Positions 42,414-51,775 of a stretch of DNA of 64,000 nt are shown here, piece by piece. The notes under the pieces were generated by a model. The model ran no database searches and was not told the origin of the DNA. It was given only the letters and a program-made list of their open reading frames with translations. Source of the DNA: Clostridiales bacterium (GTDB lineage: Bacteria > Bacillota > Clostridia > Saccharofermentanales > Saccharofermentanaceae); assembly GCA_017554745.1 (NCBI GenBank), contig JAFZHS010000003.1, positions 19,609-83,608 on the forward strand. The letters are read 5' to 3'. The position numbers were made by a program, and so were the translations under genes. Every line of letters starts with the position of its first letter. Position 1 is the stretch's first letter.

Positions 42414-44297
42414 TTAAACCTTCGAAATTGCGTTGAACTTACATGTGCTGATGCACGCACCGCACTTAACGCACTTATCAGCGTCAATTGCCATGGATGC
42501 GAGCTTGTGTCCTTCTGCAACGTAATCTGTACGTGTGATGCAGCTTGCAGGGCATCCCTTAGCGCACATACCGCAGCCGATACACTTATCAGCGTCGATC
42601 TTGTAAGACATAAGGTTCTTACATACGTGAGCAGGGCACTTCTTGTCAACGATGTGAGCGAGATACTCGTCACGGAAGTGAGCAAGAGTAGAGTTTACAG
42701 GGTTGGATGCTGTCTGGCCCAAAGCGCAGAGGGAGTTAGCCTTGATCGTCTGGCTCAATTCCTCGAGCTCGTCAAGATCCTTCATTGTGCCCTTACCCTC
42801 AGTGATTCTTGTGAGGATCTCGAGCATTCTCTTTGTACCGATACGGCAAGGTGTGCACTTACCACAGGACTCGTCGCAGATGAATTCAAGATAGAACTTA
42901 GCAACGTCAACCATGCAGTTGTCTTCGTCCATTACGATAGCACCGCCGGAACCCATCATGGATCCCTTAGCTACGAGGTTATCGAAATCGATAGGCTCGT
43001 CGAGATATTCAGCTGTCAAGCATCCGCCGGAAGGACCGCCTGTCTGGATAGCCTTGAACTGCTTGCCGTCCGGGATACCGCCGCCGATATCATAGATGAG
43101 CTCTCTGAGTGTCGTACCCATAGGAACTTCTACGAGACCAACGTTATTAACTTTTCCGCCAAGAGCGAATACCTTAGTACCCTTGGACTTCTCTGTACCA
43201 ACAGAAGCGAAGTTAGCAGCGCCTTCTCTGAGGATGTAAGGAACGCAAGCTAATGTCTCTACGTTGTTAACGCATGTCGGCTTGCCCCAGAGACCCTTGA
43301 TTGCCGGGAACGGCGGCCTCGGACGAGGCATACCGCGCTTACCTTCGATGGAGTTGAGGAGAGCTGTCTCCTCACCGCAAACGAATGCGCCTGCACCGAG
43401 TCTGATCTGGCAGTCGAAGCTGAAGTCTGTGCCGAGGATGTTCTTTCCGAGCATACCTTCTGCTCTAGCCTGCTCAATAGCGATCTTAAGTCTCTTAACT
43501 GCGATCGGGTACTCAGCACGTACATAGAAGTAACCTTCTGAAGCGCCGAAAGCGTAACCTGCGATCATCATACCTTCGATAACTGCAAGAGGGTTACCTT
43601 CGAGGATGGAACGATCCATGAATGCACCCGGGTCGCCCTCGTCGCCGTTACATACAACGTACTTCTGGTCAGCTTCAACATTAAGAGCGAACTGCCACTT
43701 TCTGCCTGTGGGGAATCCGCCGCCGCCACGGCCACGGAGTCCGGAAGCGAGAACTTCGTCTACTACTTCCTGCTGTGTCATTGTGAGTGCTCTCTTGATA
43801 CCCTGGAAAGCGCCCATGCCGATTGCTTCGTTGATGTCTTCAGGATTGATAACGCCGCAGCCGTTAAGAGCTACACGTCTCTGCTTCTTATAGAAGAGGA
43901 TATCTTCCTGCTTTGTAACTTTTTCGCCTGTCTTAGGATCTACATAAAGAAGACGTTCAACGATCTCGCCACCGATAATATCCTTCTCGACGATCTCATC
44001 AACGTCTTCAATCTTAACCATCTTATAAAGTGTATCTTCAGGATAGATCTTTACGAAAGGTCCCTGTGAACAGAAACCGAAACAGCCTACCTGGTTAACG
44101 GTAGCCTTGTCTTCGATGCCCTTTTCCTTAAGGACAGCCTTAAATCTTTCCATAATCTCTGTGGAGTGTGCGGAAAGGCATCCTGTACCACCGCAGAGAA
44201 CGATATGACGCATGCCGTCAGCGCCCTTGATCTTATCGTCAAGGCTCTTGGAGAGAGCTTCAAATCTCTCATTAAGGTCAGTAACAGAACTTATCAT
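42414..44297 (-). CDS. hydB: NuoF-like flavoprotein subunit of the bifurcating hydrogenase
   Basis: This 627-aa protein has an N-terminal thioredoxin-like [2Fe-2S] domain (CGGTGC, later GCFGFCSQGP) and an FMN/NADH-binding part (RGRGGGGFPTGRKW, NGDEGDPGAFMDRS). A [4Fe-4S] motif ESCGKCTPCRIG follows, and two C-terminal ferredoxin motifs CIGCGMCAKGCP and CVKCGACISTC. This is the NADH-oxidising, flavin-carrying subunit where bifurcation takes place. Its start overlaps the hydC stop by 4 nt (ATGA), so the two are translationally coupled. Confidence 0.95.
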   Translation of the reverse strand: MISSVTDLNERFEALSKSLDDKIKGADGMRHIVLCGGTGCLSAHSTEIMERFKAVLKEKGIEDKATVNQVGCFGFCSQGPFVKIYPEDTLYKMVKIEDVDEIVEKDIIGGEIVERLLYVDPKTGEKVTKQEDILFYKKQRRVALNGCGVINPEDINEAIGMGAFQGIKRALTMTQQEVVDEVLASGLRGRGGGGFPTGRKWQFALNVEADQKYVVCNGDEGDPGAFMDRSILEGNPLAVIEGMMIAGYAFGASEGYFYVRAEYPIAVKRLKIAIEQARAEGMLGKNILGTDFSFDCQIRLGAGAFVCGEETALLNSIEGKRGMPRPRPPFPAIKGLWGKPTCVNNVETLACVPYILREGAANFASVGTEKSKGTKVFALGGKVNNVGLVEVPMGTTLRELIYDIGGGIPDGKQFKAIQTGGPSGGCLTAEYLDEPIDFDNLVAKGSMMGSGGAIVMDEDNCMVDVAKFYLEFICDESCGKCTPCRIGTKRMLEILTRITEGKGTMKDLDELEELSQTIKANSLCALGQTASNPVNSTLAHFRDEYLAHIVDKKCPAHVCKNLMSYKIDADKCIGCGMCAKGCPASCITRTDYVAEGHKLASMAIDADKCVKCGACISTCKFNAISKV

Positions 44298-44782
44298 GCC
44301 TTAGCTGCCTCCTCTTTCAATTCATTAATGATCACGGGTACCTGATCTACCTTAACCTTAGGGTAAACCTTGCCGTTGATGCTTACAGCGGGTGCGATAC
44401 CGCATGCGCCGATGCAGCGGAGAGCGTCCAATGTGAACAGACCGTCTGCAGATGTCTCACCGGGCTTGATGCCCAAGAGCTCCTGGAACTTGTCGATAAC
44501 GTTCTGAGCGCCCTTTACATAGCAAGCTGTACCAAGGCAGCAGCCTACAACGTACTTTCCCTTCGGAGTAAGAGAAAAGAATGAGTAGAACGTAACAACT
44601 CCATAGATCTCTGCTACCGAAATACCTGTCTTCTTGGAAACTAATTCCTGAACCTCGAGCGGAATGTATCCGTACTCATTCTGAATGTCACTCAGGATCA
44701 TCATCAGAGGAGTCTTATCGTTTGCGTGACGATCACAGATCTCCGTAATCTGAGCGACAGCAGCTTCTTGTAATTTTGCCAT
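44294..44782 (-). CDS. hydC: NuoE-like [2Fe-2S] subunit of the bifurcating hydrogenase
   Basis: This 162-aa thioredoxin-fold ferredoxin has the four cluster Cys in CLGTACYVKGA and LRCIGACGIAPAV. I place the start at 44782 (MAKLQEAAV), since GCAGGAGG lies 6 nt ahead; an in-frame ATG further up has no ribosome binding site. It is the first gene of the hydCBA operon and passes electrons within the trimeric complex. YGVVTFYSFFSL is a typical NuoE segment. Confidence 0.94.
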   Translation of the reverse strand: MAKLQEAAVAQITEICDRHANDKTPLMMILSDIQNEYGYIPLEVQELVSKKTGISVAEIYGVVTFYSFFSLTPKGKYVVGCCLGTACYVKGAQNVIDKFQELLGIKPGETSADGLFTLDALRCIGACGIAPAVSINGKVYPKVKVDQVPVIINELKEEAAKA

Positions 44783-44835
44783 AAAAACCTCCTGCCTCTT
44801 TTGGGAATATTCCAACCTGTCAATTTTACTGTGCA

Positions 44836-44873
44836 GGGTGGCAGTTAGTCTATACTAACTGCCACCCATTATA
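44836..44873 (-). promoter_or_regulatory. -10 element and 14-bp perfect inverted repeat upstream of hydCBA
   Basis: On the minus strand TATAAT (44873-44868) is directly followed by GGGTGGCAGTTAGT, a 4-nt centre and its exact complement (44867-44836). The dyad would cover the transcription start. It lacks a following T run, so it is more likely an operator or 5' stem-loop than a terminator. No clear -35 with 17-nt spacing is seen. Confidence 0.65.
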
Positions 44874-44923
44874 GCCGTTTTATGTATCAAAAGTGTAAAA
44901 ACTTGAACGCTTTTGAATAACTG

Positions 44924-46999
44924 TTATTCTTCCTCAACATTGCTTGCTGCGATGACCTTGTCAGCTACTTCCGGCGGAGCTGCCTCATAGCGGACATGTG
45001 ACATGGCAAACCAGCCTCTGCCCTGTGTCATGGACTTGAGGTCTGTAGCATACTCGAGCATCTCAGCCGTAGGAACTTCCGCATTAACAACGGAGCCCAA
45101 CTCGTCTGCGTCGATACCCATGATGCGGCCGCGTCTCTTGTTGAGGTCGCCCATGATGTCGCCCTGCTTATCCTCGGGGATGTGTACCTCTACCTTGGAG
45201 ATGGGTTCGAGGAGAACCGGATTTGCAGCAGCCATACCTGCCTTGAATGCGAGGTTTGCAGCGATCTTGAATGCCATTTCGGAAGAGTCTACGTCGTGGT
45301 AAGAACCGTCGACCAGTGTAGCCTTGAGGTTAACTACGGGATAGCCTGCGAGGATACCCTTCTTGACTGATTCCTGTAATCCCTTTTCAACTGCAGGGAA
45401 GAAGTTCTTAGGTACGGCACCGCCGAATACCTTCTCTTCGAAAACGAGATCTTCTGTCTCAGCGTTGGGCTCGAACTCGATCCAAACGTCACCGTACTGG
45501 CCGTGGCCGCCGGACTGCTTCTTGTGCTTACCCTGTACCTTAACCTTCTTGCGGATAGCTTCACGGTAAGGAACCTTGGGTTCGCCTAATTCACAATCAA
45601 CATTGTATTTATTCTTGAGCTGGCTTACGAGGACCTTGAGCTGCATGTCGCCGATACCGGAAAGTACCATCTGCTTTGTCTCAGGGTTTGTCTCTACTGT
45701 GAAGCAATGATCTTCGTCAGCGAGCTTTGTAAGGCCGGAAATGATCTTGTCTTCGTCGCCCTTCTTTGTAGGAACGATGGACTTGGAAAGACAAGGCTGG
45801 GGGAACTTGATCTTAGGAAGCTCTACGATGCGTGCGCGGTCGCAGATAGTATCGTTCGTATCTGTGTTGGAGAGCTTGGAAGCAGCACCGATATCACCTG
45901 CAGTGATGCAGTCTGTCGTGATCTGTTCCTTACCCTTGAGATAGAACAAGCCGCCGATTCTCTCGTCCTTGCCCTTTGTTGCGTTATAAACTGTGGAGTT
46001 AGCGCGGAGAGTACCTGCGTTGACCTTGAAGATACTGATCTTACCAACGAACGGGTCAGAGATCGTCTTGAAGCAGAATGCTGCGAGAGGATCATCGATA
46101 GAGCAAGAGAGCGGCTGTGTGCTGCCGTCAGGAAGCGTAGCTTCGAGAGCGGGCTTCTTGCCTGCCGGAGGTGTGTCCTTGGAGATGCAGTTGAGGAGGA
46201 AGTCGATACCCCAGTTCATGTATGCGGAACCGCAGTAGATCGGGTGGAGCTTACCTTCACGGAAGCCTGCATGTACGCCGTGACGGAATTCGTCTTCTGT
46301 GAACTTCTCACCTGCGAAATACTTCTCCATGAGCTCTTCGTCAGCTTCTGCTACTACTTCGTTTACCTTCTCCTGGAGCTCGTCAACTCTTGCGTTGTAC
46401 TCTTCAGGGAGGGGATATTCAACGAACTTGCCTGTAGCCTTGTCAATGGAGAAAGCCTTACGGTTCATAACGTCTACGATACCTGTCATCTTGCCGTCTT
46501 CCATGATAGGGAAAGAAAGCGGGATAACAGAAGAGCCGTAGCGCTCCATCATACGTGAAGCAACTGCTTCAAAATCGGCATTGGGCTCATCCATTCTGTT
46601 CATGAAGAACAGGAAAGGAACCTTCTTGCCGTTCAAAAGTCTGATAGCCTTCTCGGAACCGACGGATGTGCCACCCTTAGCCGAGATCATGATAACGCCG
46701 GAATCTGCGATTCTGATTCCGCTCATCTCTTCACCCAGGAAGTCAAAGTCACCTGGAGTGTCGATGATGTTGATCTTGCTTCCCTTATATTCACAGCAGG
46801 CAACTGAAAGGCCTACTGACATCTGTCTCTTGATCTCCTCAGGATCGTAGTCGAGCGTCGTATTACCGTCGTTAATCCGGCCCTGACGATTGATTGCTTT
46901 GGTGTAATAGAGAATAGCCTCAGCTAATGTCGTCTTGCCGGAACCTACATGTCCGAACAACGCGATGTTGCGAATCTTGTCTGCGGAATATTTTTCCAT
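44924..46999 (-). CDS. EF-G-like translational GTPase (class 2 paralogue)
   Basis: This 691-aa protein has the five-domain layout of EF-G. G1 is GHVGSGKTTL in place of the usual DAGKT form of EF-G and TetM; G3 is DTPGDFDF and G4 NRMD. HKKQSGGHGQYGDVWIEFEP is in domain IV, and the C-terminal domain V contains GRGWFAMSHVRYE. The altered G1 motif and sequence match the EF-G-like (EF-G2) branch found as a second copy in many Bacillota and Actinomycetota. Its exact job is not settled; ribosome recycling or stress roles are possible. AAGGAGG precedes the start. No ribosomal protein operon is nearby, which also argues against the housekeeping fusA. Confidence 0.88.
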   Translation of the reverse strand: MEKYSADKIRNIALFGHVGSGKTTLAEAILYYTKAINRQGRINDGNTTLDYDPEEIKRQMSVGLSVACCEYKGSKINIIDTPGDFDFLGEEMSGIRIADSGVIMISAKGGTSVGSEKAIRLLNGKKVPFLFFMNRMDEPNADFEAVASRMMERYGSSVIPLSFPIMEDGKMTGIVDVMNRKAFSIDKATGKFVEYPLPEEYNARVDELQEKVNEVVAEADEELMEKYFAGEKFTEDEFRHGVHAGFREGKLHPIYCGSAYMNWGIDFLLNCISKDTPPAGKKPALEATLPDGSTQPLSCSIDDPLAAFCFKTISDPFVGKISIFKVNAGTLRANSTVYNATKGKDERIGGLFYLKGKEQITTDCITAGDIGAASKLSNTDTNDTICDRARIVELPKIKFPQPCLSKSIVPTKKGDEDKIISGLTKLADEDHCFTVETNPETKQMVLSGIGDMQLKVLVSQLKNKYNVDCELGEPKVPYREAIRKKVKVQGKHKKQSGGHGQYGDVWIEFEPNAETEDLVFEEKVFGGAVPKNFFPAVEKGLQESVKKGILAGYPVVNLKATLVDGSYHDVDSSEMAFKIAANLAFKAGMAAANPVLLEPISKVEVHIPEDKQGDIMGDLNKRRGRIMGIDADELGSVVNAEVPTAEMLEYATDLKSMTQGRGWFAMSHVRYEAAPPEVADKVIAASNVEEE

Positions 47000-47169
47000 C
47001 AGTCATTTCCTCCTTCGAAGTCAAAAAATAAATACTTATTAATTATAGAGTATGTCGTATGCTATTTCCACAAAAAATTATCGCTGCCCAAAACTTTTTT
47101 TGTGCATTATCATTTTCGGGCAGATAGCCTGATTTACACGCTTTCCGGACTTTCTCCGGGCAACAAAAA

Positions 47170-47194
47170 ACCGTCCCGGGGATTCCGGGACGGT
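47170..47194 (-). terminator. Terminator of the zinc-ribbon coiled-coil gene
   Basis: Stem ACCGTCCCGG / CCGGGACGGT with a 5-nt loop, followed on the minus strand by TTTTTT, 24 nt after the stop. Confidence 0.85.
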
Positions 47195-47218
47195 CGTGAT
47201 CACAATTGTTTTGGCCGG

Positions 47219-48934
47219 TTATCTTGTCAATCTTGCCGGTCTTGCGAAAATAAGAACAAGTCTGTCTTCCTTGGAATTAAAGTTGCCGCCGGAGAGTGAG
47301 GAAGAGAGTGTGGCTTCCTGTCCGCCACCCATGGAAGCGAGGAGCTTTCCGCCGTCATCATCGATAGTGGAAACAAGTGTCCAGCCTTCGGAAGACTTCT
47401 TCTTGAGGAGCTTCGTAAGTGCATCGATATTAACTTCGGAAGCCTTGTTGTGCTCTACTGTCTCAACAGAATATTCCATCGGTACGCCGATTCCGCTTCC
47501 GCCTTCTCTGACCTTCTTCTCTAAATCTGCTACTGCACTGTCGAGCGCAGCAAGCTTCTTCTCAAGCTCAGCCTTCTCCATCTCTTTCTCCTTGATCTGT
47601 TCTTCTAATTCAGTAATATGATCGAGCATCTTGCCCTTCTCGCTCTCGCTTAAAGCAGCCTGCTTAAGGAATACGGCGCGCTTCTCTGCGTTGAGCACGA
47701 TCTCCTGTGCTGCAGCCTCGGCAAGAACGGTAGCGTTCTTGGAATCAGCAATGATGCTGTTGGCTTCCTTAAGTTCAGCCTGGAGACCCTTGATCTGATC
47801 CTGGATATCAACCGATTCCTGCTGGTACTTGTTGTACAGCTCTTCAGCTTCGGCCTTTCTGTCTTCAGCTTCCTTCATGTCAGCCTGCGCCTGCTTGACC
47901 GTATCTTCGAGATCCTTCTTCTGCTCTTTTGCACTCTTCTCAAAGACTTCGATCTCAGCTGCAAACTCATCGCGCTTAGCTGCTGCTGCTTCAGCCTCAG
48001 CCATGACTATCTTTGCTCTCTCAGTCATCTCGTCGAGCTCGGCCTGTGCCTGCTTATTGCGTTCTTCGAGGTGGACGATGATCTGGTCTCTTTCAGCCTG
48101 TGCTTCAGCGATAAGCTTCTCCTTCTCGGCATTGGCAATATCCCTGTCGCGCTCGGCGTCCTGCTTCATCTTGAGGACTTCGGCAGCCTGCTTCTCGGCG
48201 ATCTTCTTATTCTCTTCGGCGATCTTGATCTTCTCTTTCTCAAAATCTTCGTTGAGCTTAACGATCTTGTCTTCGCAGGCCTTGATCTCTTTTTCCTTCT
48301 CAGCCTTGATCTTGTCGGCATTGTCCATCATTGCCTGGACTTCCTTGGCCTGGGCGATGATCTCGTCTCTCTTGGCCATAGCCTCGGCATATTCCTTCTC
48401 GACCTGGGCTGCGATCTGCTCTGTCTGCTTCTGGGTCTCTTCGTAGATCTTCTCCTGCTCGATCTTGGCAGCAGCGATCATGTCATCGTGTTCTTTCTGG
48501 GATTCCTTCTTCGCATTAGCCATCATCTCGTTGGCTTCCTTGCGGAGAGCGTCACGCTTGTCGCGGGCTTCGATTACTTCGTCACGGATAGTATCAACAG
48601 ACTTCTCGAGAGCTTCCTGCTCTGCGAGCTTCTTCTTCTGATAAGTAGTGAACTCTTTGTCGAGCTTCTGCTTCTCGGTCTCGAACTGCTCCTGCAAAGT
48701 AGAATAGTCTTTTCTGAGCTTATCCAAAGCTTCGAGGATCCTCTTCTCCTCTTCGGAACGCTTAGCTTCCGCACGTGCTATGTTCTCCTGTTCCTTCTGA
48801 ACGAGGATCTTCTTAGCTTCGGCAGCAGCCTCTTCGTTATTTCCCTGTGAAGCCTTCTGGAAATCATATTTGCACATTGAGCAGCGGGCAACATTGTCAC
48901 CCATCATTACGCCGCAAACCGGACATCTCTTCAT
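47219..48934 (-). CDS. Zinc-ribbon, long coiled-coil and DUF4177-like domain protein
   Basis: This 571-aa protein starts with a zinc ribbon (CPVCG at 4-8, CSMC at 18-21). A continuous charged helix (~30-465), rich in Glu, Lys and Ala, is predicted to form a coiled coil tens of nanometres long. The C-terminal domain (~480-571) resembles DUF4177: MEYSVETVEH, then SSEGWTLVSTI and a final LVLIFARP strand. No signal peptide or membrane span is seen, so it is cytoplasmic. The combination suggests a scaffold or cytoskeletal-type protein. Function is unknown. It stands alone, with GGAGAA before the ATG and its own terminator. Confidence 0.8.
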   Translation of the reverse strand: MKRCPVCGVMMGDNVARCSMCKYDFQKASQGNNEEAAAEAKKILVQKEQENIARAEAKRSEEEKRILEALDKLRKDYSTLQEQFETEKQKLDKEFTTYQKKKLAEQEALEKSVDTIRDEVIEARDKRDALRKEANEMMANAKKESQKEHDDMIAAAKIEQEKIYEETQKQTEQIAAQVEKEYAEAMAKRDEIIAQAKEVQAMMDNADKIKAEKEKEIKACEDKIVKLNEDFEKEKIKIAEENKKIAEKQAAEVLKMKQDAERDRDIANAEKEKLIAEAQAERDQIIVHLEERNKQAQAELDEMTERAKIVMAEAEAAAAKRDEFAAEIEVFEKSAKEQKKDLEDTVKQAQADMKEAEDRKAEAEELYNKYQQESVDIQDQIKGLQAELKEANSIIADSKNATVLAEAAAQEIVLNAEKRAVFLKQAALSESEKGKMLDHITELEEQIKEKEMEKAELEKKLAALDSAVADLEKKVREGGSGIGVPMEYSVETVEHNKASEVNIDALTKLLKKKSSEGWTLVSTIDDDGGKLLASMGGGQEATLSSSLSGGNFNSKEDRLVLIFARPARLTR

Positions 48935-49132
48935 ACTTTGATTCTCCTAATAAGCATGCGAAAAGAACACACGCAAAAATAATATGTGCTTATTATATAC
49001 CAGCTTGTCAAAAATTATTATCCTTTCTTCAAAGAGTTTTTATAAATTTTTAGTTAATTTTGGGAGAGACCCGAACCCGCAAAGGCCTTTTTTTGTGTGC
49101 GTTGCCATATATGTCCCGCCTGAAGCCTTCCT

Positions 49133-49138
49133 TATAAT
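49133..49138 (+). promoter_or_regulatory. -10 element upstream of the ABC binding protein gene
   Basis: A perfect TATAAT lies 27 nt upstream of the start. No convincing -35 is found at 16-18 nt, so activator dependence is possible. Confidence 0.4.
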
Positions 49139-49164
49139 AAATTAACGTTTTTCAGGAGGGGAAT

Positions 49165-50685
49165 ATGAATCGTTTCATCACAAAGACTATCGCTGTTGCG
49201 ACTGTTGCTGCCATCGGCCTGACAGTTATGACAGGCTGCGGTAAGAAAACAGACGCAAATAACTATGCCGTCGTAGGCATCACACAGGAGCCCGGCATTT
49301 TCGATCCTCACACAGTAGTAGCTGCAGGTGACGAAGAGATCATCTTCAACATCTACGAGGGCCTTTATAAATTCGACGCACAGGGCAAGCTTAATCCCTG
49401 CCTTGCAACAGACGTCGAGATCTCTTCTGACGCTTCCGTATACACTTTCACGATCAGGGAAGGCGTTAAGTTCCACGACGGTTCCGAGCTTGATGCTAAT
49501 GACGTAGTTTATTCGCTCAAGCGCGCTGCAGGCCTGCTCGACAATCAGGACGGCACTGCACTCGTAGCTGAGCTCGACCCCATCGAGAGCGTTTCCGTTA
49601 CTTCCGACGGACGTGTCGAGGTCAAGCTTGAAGTCTCCAATTGTGAGCTTTTGAGCTACTTTACAACAGGAATCATTCCCGAAGGTTATGACAACTGCCA
49701 GGCTGCTCCCGTAGGAACAGGCCCCTTCAAGTTTGAGTCATATAATCCCGGACAGAGCGTAATCCTCGTTAAGAACGAGAACTATTGGCAGAAGGGTCTT
49801 CCTTACCTTGATAAGGTAACTTTCAAGGTTTGCGCCGACATGGACGCAGGTCTTACCGAGCTTTCCAACGGAAGCATCGATATCTTCCCTTACCTCATGA
49901 AGGACCGCGCAGACCAACTCGATCCCGCGAAGTTCAATGTTTTGTCCAACGGCTCCAACATGGTACAGATCTTCGCTTTAAACAATTCCGTTGAGCCTTT
50001 GAACGACGTAAGAGTACGTCAGGCAATGAACTATGCCATCAGCAGAAAGGACATCATTTCCGTAACCATGGACGGTGCGGGCGTTGAGCTTACTACAGCT
50101 ATGAGCCCCGCTATGGGAAGTTATTACGATACTTCACTCGACGGCACTTTCGACCAGGATATCGAGAAGGCAAAGTCTCTCCTTGCTGAAGCAGGATACG
50201 ATAACGGCTTTGATATCACATGCACAGTTCCTTCATCTTATCTTGTTCACGTAAACACTGCTGTAGAGCTCGCTTCCGAGCTTAAGGCTATCGGCATCAA
50301 CATGGAGATCAAGCAGGTCGACTGGGCTACATGGCTCGATGAGGTATATGCAGGACGTCATTACGACACAACGGTTATCTGCCTTACGAGCACATACGCT
50401 CCTTTCGATGTCGTAGGACGCTACGAATCAAATGCAAGCGGCAACTTCATCAACTACTCCAATGCGCAGGTCGACGAGCTCCTCAATAAGATCCCCATGG
50501 TATCTGACGAGAGTGAGAGAACAGAGCTTTATCACCAGGTATTGGCACTCCTCACGGAGGACGCATGCTCGGTATACATCCAGGATCCCACAACAATCAC
50601 CGCAGTCTCCACAAGACTTGAAGGCTACAACGTTTATCCGATGTATGTTCAGGACATGTCTACAGTAAAACTCGTAGAGAACTGA
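49165..50685 (+). CDS. Peptide/nickel-type ABC transporter substrate-binding lipoprotein
   Basis: This 506-aa protein has a signal peptide with lipobox MTGC (Cys25) and the SBP_bac_5 fold: EPGIFDPHTVV, the YEGLYKFDAQGKLNPCLAT signature and VKFHDGSELDANDVVYSLKR. This family captures oligopeptides, dipeptides, nickel chelates or small glycans outside the cell and feeds cognate DppBC-type permeases. Those permeases follow here. GGAGGGG precedes the ATG. A hairpin at 50717-50744 separates it from the permease genes, as is common where binding protein is needed in excess. The ligand cannot be assigned. Confidence 0.92.
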   Translation: MNRFITKTIAVATVAAIGLTVMTGCGKKTDANNYAVVGITQEPGIFDPHTVVAAGDEEIIFNIYEGLYKFDAQGKLNPCLATDVEISSDASVYTFTIREGVKFHDGSELDANDVVYSLKRAAGLLDNQDGTALVAELDPIESVSVTSDGRVEVKLEVSNCELLSYFTTGIIPEGYDNCQAAPVGTGPFKFESYNPGQSVILVKNENYWQKGLPYLDKVTFKVCADMDAGLTELSNGSIDIFPYLMKDRADQLDPAKFNVLSNGSNMVQIFALNNSVEPLNDVRVRQAMNYAISRKDIISVTMDGAGVELTTAMSPAMGSYYDTSLDGTFDQDIEKAKSLLAEAGYDNGFDITCTVPSSYLVHVNTAVELASELKAIGINMEIKQVDWATWLDEVYAGRHYDTTVICLTSTYAPFDVVGRYESNASGNFINYSNAQVDELLNKIPMVSDESERTELYHQVLALLTEDACSVYIQDPTTITAVSTRLEGYNVYPMYVQDMSTVKLVEN

Positions 50686-50716
50686 TCAGTTTTTGAGTTA
50701 AAGTAATATCGGCAAA

Positions 50717-50744
50717 GGGCTGTCTCTGACGGGGCAGCCCTTTT
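50717..50744 (+). terminator. Intercistronic terminator-like hairpin
   Basis: GGGCTG / CAGCCC stem followed by TTTT, between the binding protein gene and the permease genes. It probably allows partial read-through. Confidence 0.65.
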
Positions 50745-50809
50745 GTTATGCATTTAGCCGCAAAACCATATATAATAGGTTCTTAAATAATCAGAAGGAG
50801 CCTTAGACC

Positions 50810-51763
50810 TTGCAGAGCAAAGCCGGATACCTCTTGGGTAAGTTCATCGAGCTGGTGCTGACGCTGTTTGTAGTGTCACTGCTTGTTTTTGCTGCCTTCT
50901 CGATAATCCCCGGCGATGCAGCCAGAGTAATGCTCGGACCTGACGCCACAGACGCGCAGGTGCAGCTATTAAGAAGCCAGATGGGGCTTGATAAGCCTCT
51001 TGTCGTCCGTTATTTTTCCTGGATCGCAGGAGTCTTCACCTTCAATCCCGGCACTTCTTATGCCTATAACATGGGCGTAGGCGAGCTCATCGCGCAAAGG
51101 CTTCCCGTCACATTGGGAATGAGCGCTATTGCCATGATCATGGTCATCCTCATCTCATATCCTCTGGCGGTGCTGAGCTCCAGAAAGCCCGGACGCTTGG
51201 GTGACCAGGTGTGCTCGGTCATAGGGCACGTGCTTTTCGCGATACCGCCTTATGTAGCTTCGCTCCTCCTGATCCTTCTGGCAGGCTCGGTCTTCAAGCT
51301 CATGACCGTAGGCACTTATGTAAGCCCCCGGGAAAACTTCATCAGCTACATCGGCTGCCTGCTGCTTCCGTCTTTTGCGATCGCATTGCCGAAAATCGCC
51401 ATGAGCTTTAAGTTCTTAAGGTCTTCCATCATCGAACAGAATTCCAAAGATTATGTGCGCACCTCCAAGAGCCACGGCTTGTCGGATCTTAAGATCCTGG
51501 TGCGCCACGTGCTCCCGAATTCCAACGTATCTTCGATCACGATCATATCAATCATATTGTCTGACATTTTAGGCGGAAGCCTCATCGTCGAGCAGGTCTT
51601 TAATCTGCCCGGCTTAGGCCGCCTGCTCCTGTCTGCAATATCGAGAAGAGATTTCCCGCTCCTGTCGGGCATTGTCTTCTATCTGGCACTCATCACCGTC
51701 CTCCTGTACTTCATCTCCGACATCGCTTCAAGCCTTGCCGATCCGAGAATCAGGCTGAAATAA
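50810..51763 (+). CDS. ABC transporter permease, DppB/OppB-like
   Basis: This 317-aa permease has about six spans. The first-subunit signatures are PGDAARVMLG, LLRSQMGLDKPLVVRYFSW and, in the cytoplasmic coupling loop, an EAA-type stretch RTSKSHGLSDLKILVRHVLPN. The start is TTG at 50810, with AAGGAG 11 nt ahead. It should pair with the next gene product to form the import channel. The downstream start is 12 nt away, with AAGGAGG between. Confidence 0.9.
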   Translation: MQSKAGYLLGKFIELVLTLFVVSLLVFAAFSIIPGDAARVMLGPDATDAQVQLLRSQMGLDKPLVVRYFSWIAGVFTFNPGTSYAYNMGVGELIAQRLPVTLGMSAIAMIMVILISYPLAVLSSRKPGRLGDQVCSVIGHVLFAIPPYVASLLLILLAGSVFKLMTVGTYVSPRENFISYIGCLLLPSFAIALPKIAMSFKFLRSSIIEQNSKDYVRTSKSHGLSDLKILVRHVLPNSNVSSITIISIILSDILGGSLIVEQVFNLPGLGRLLLSAISRRDFPLLSGIVFYLALITVLLYFISDIASSLADPRIRLK

Positions 51764-51775
51764 GGAGGATCTGTA

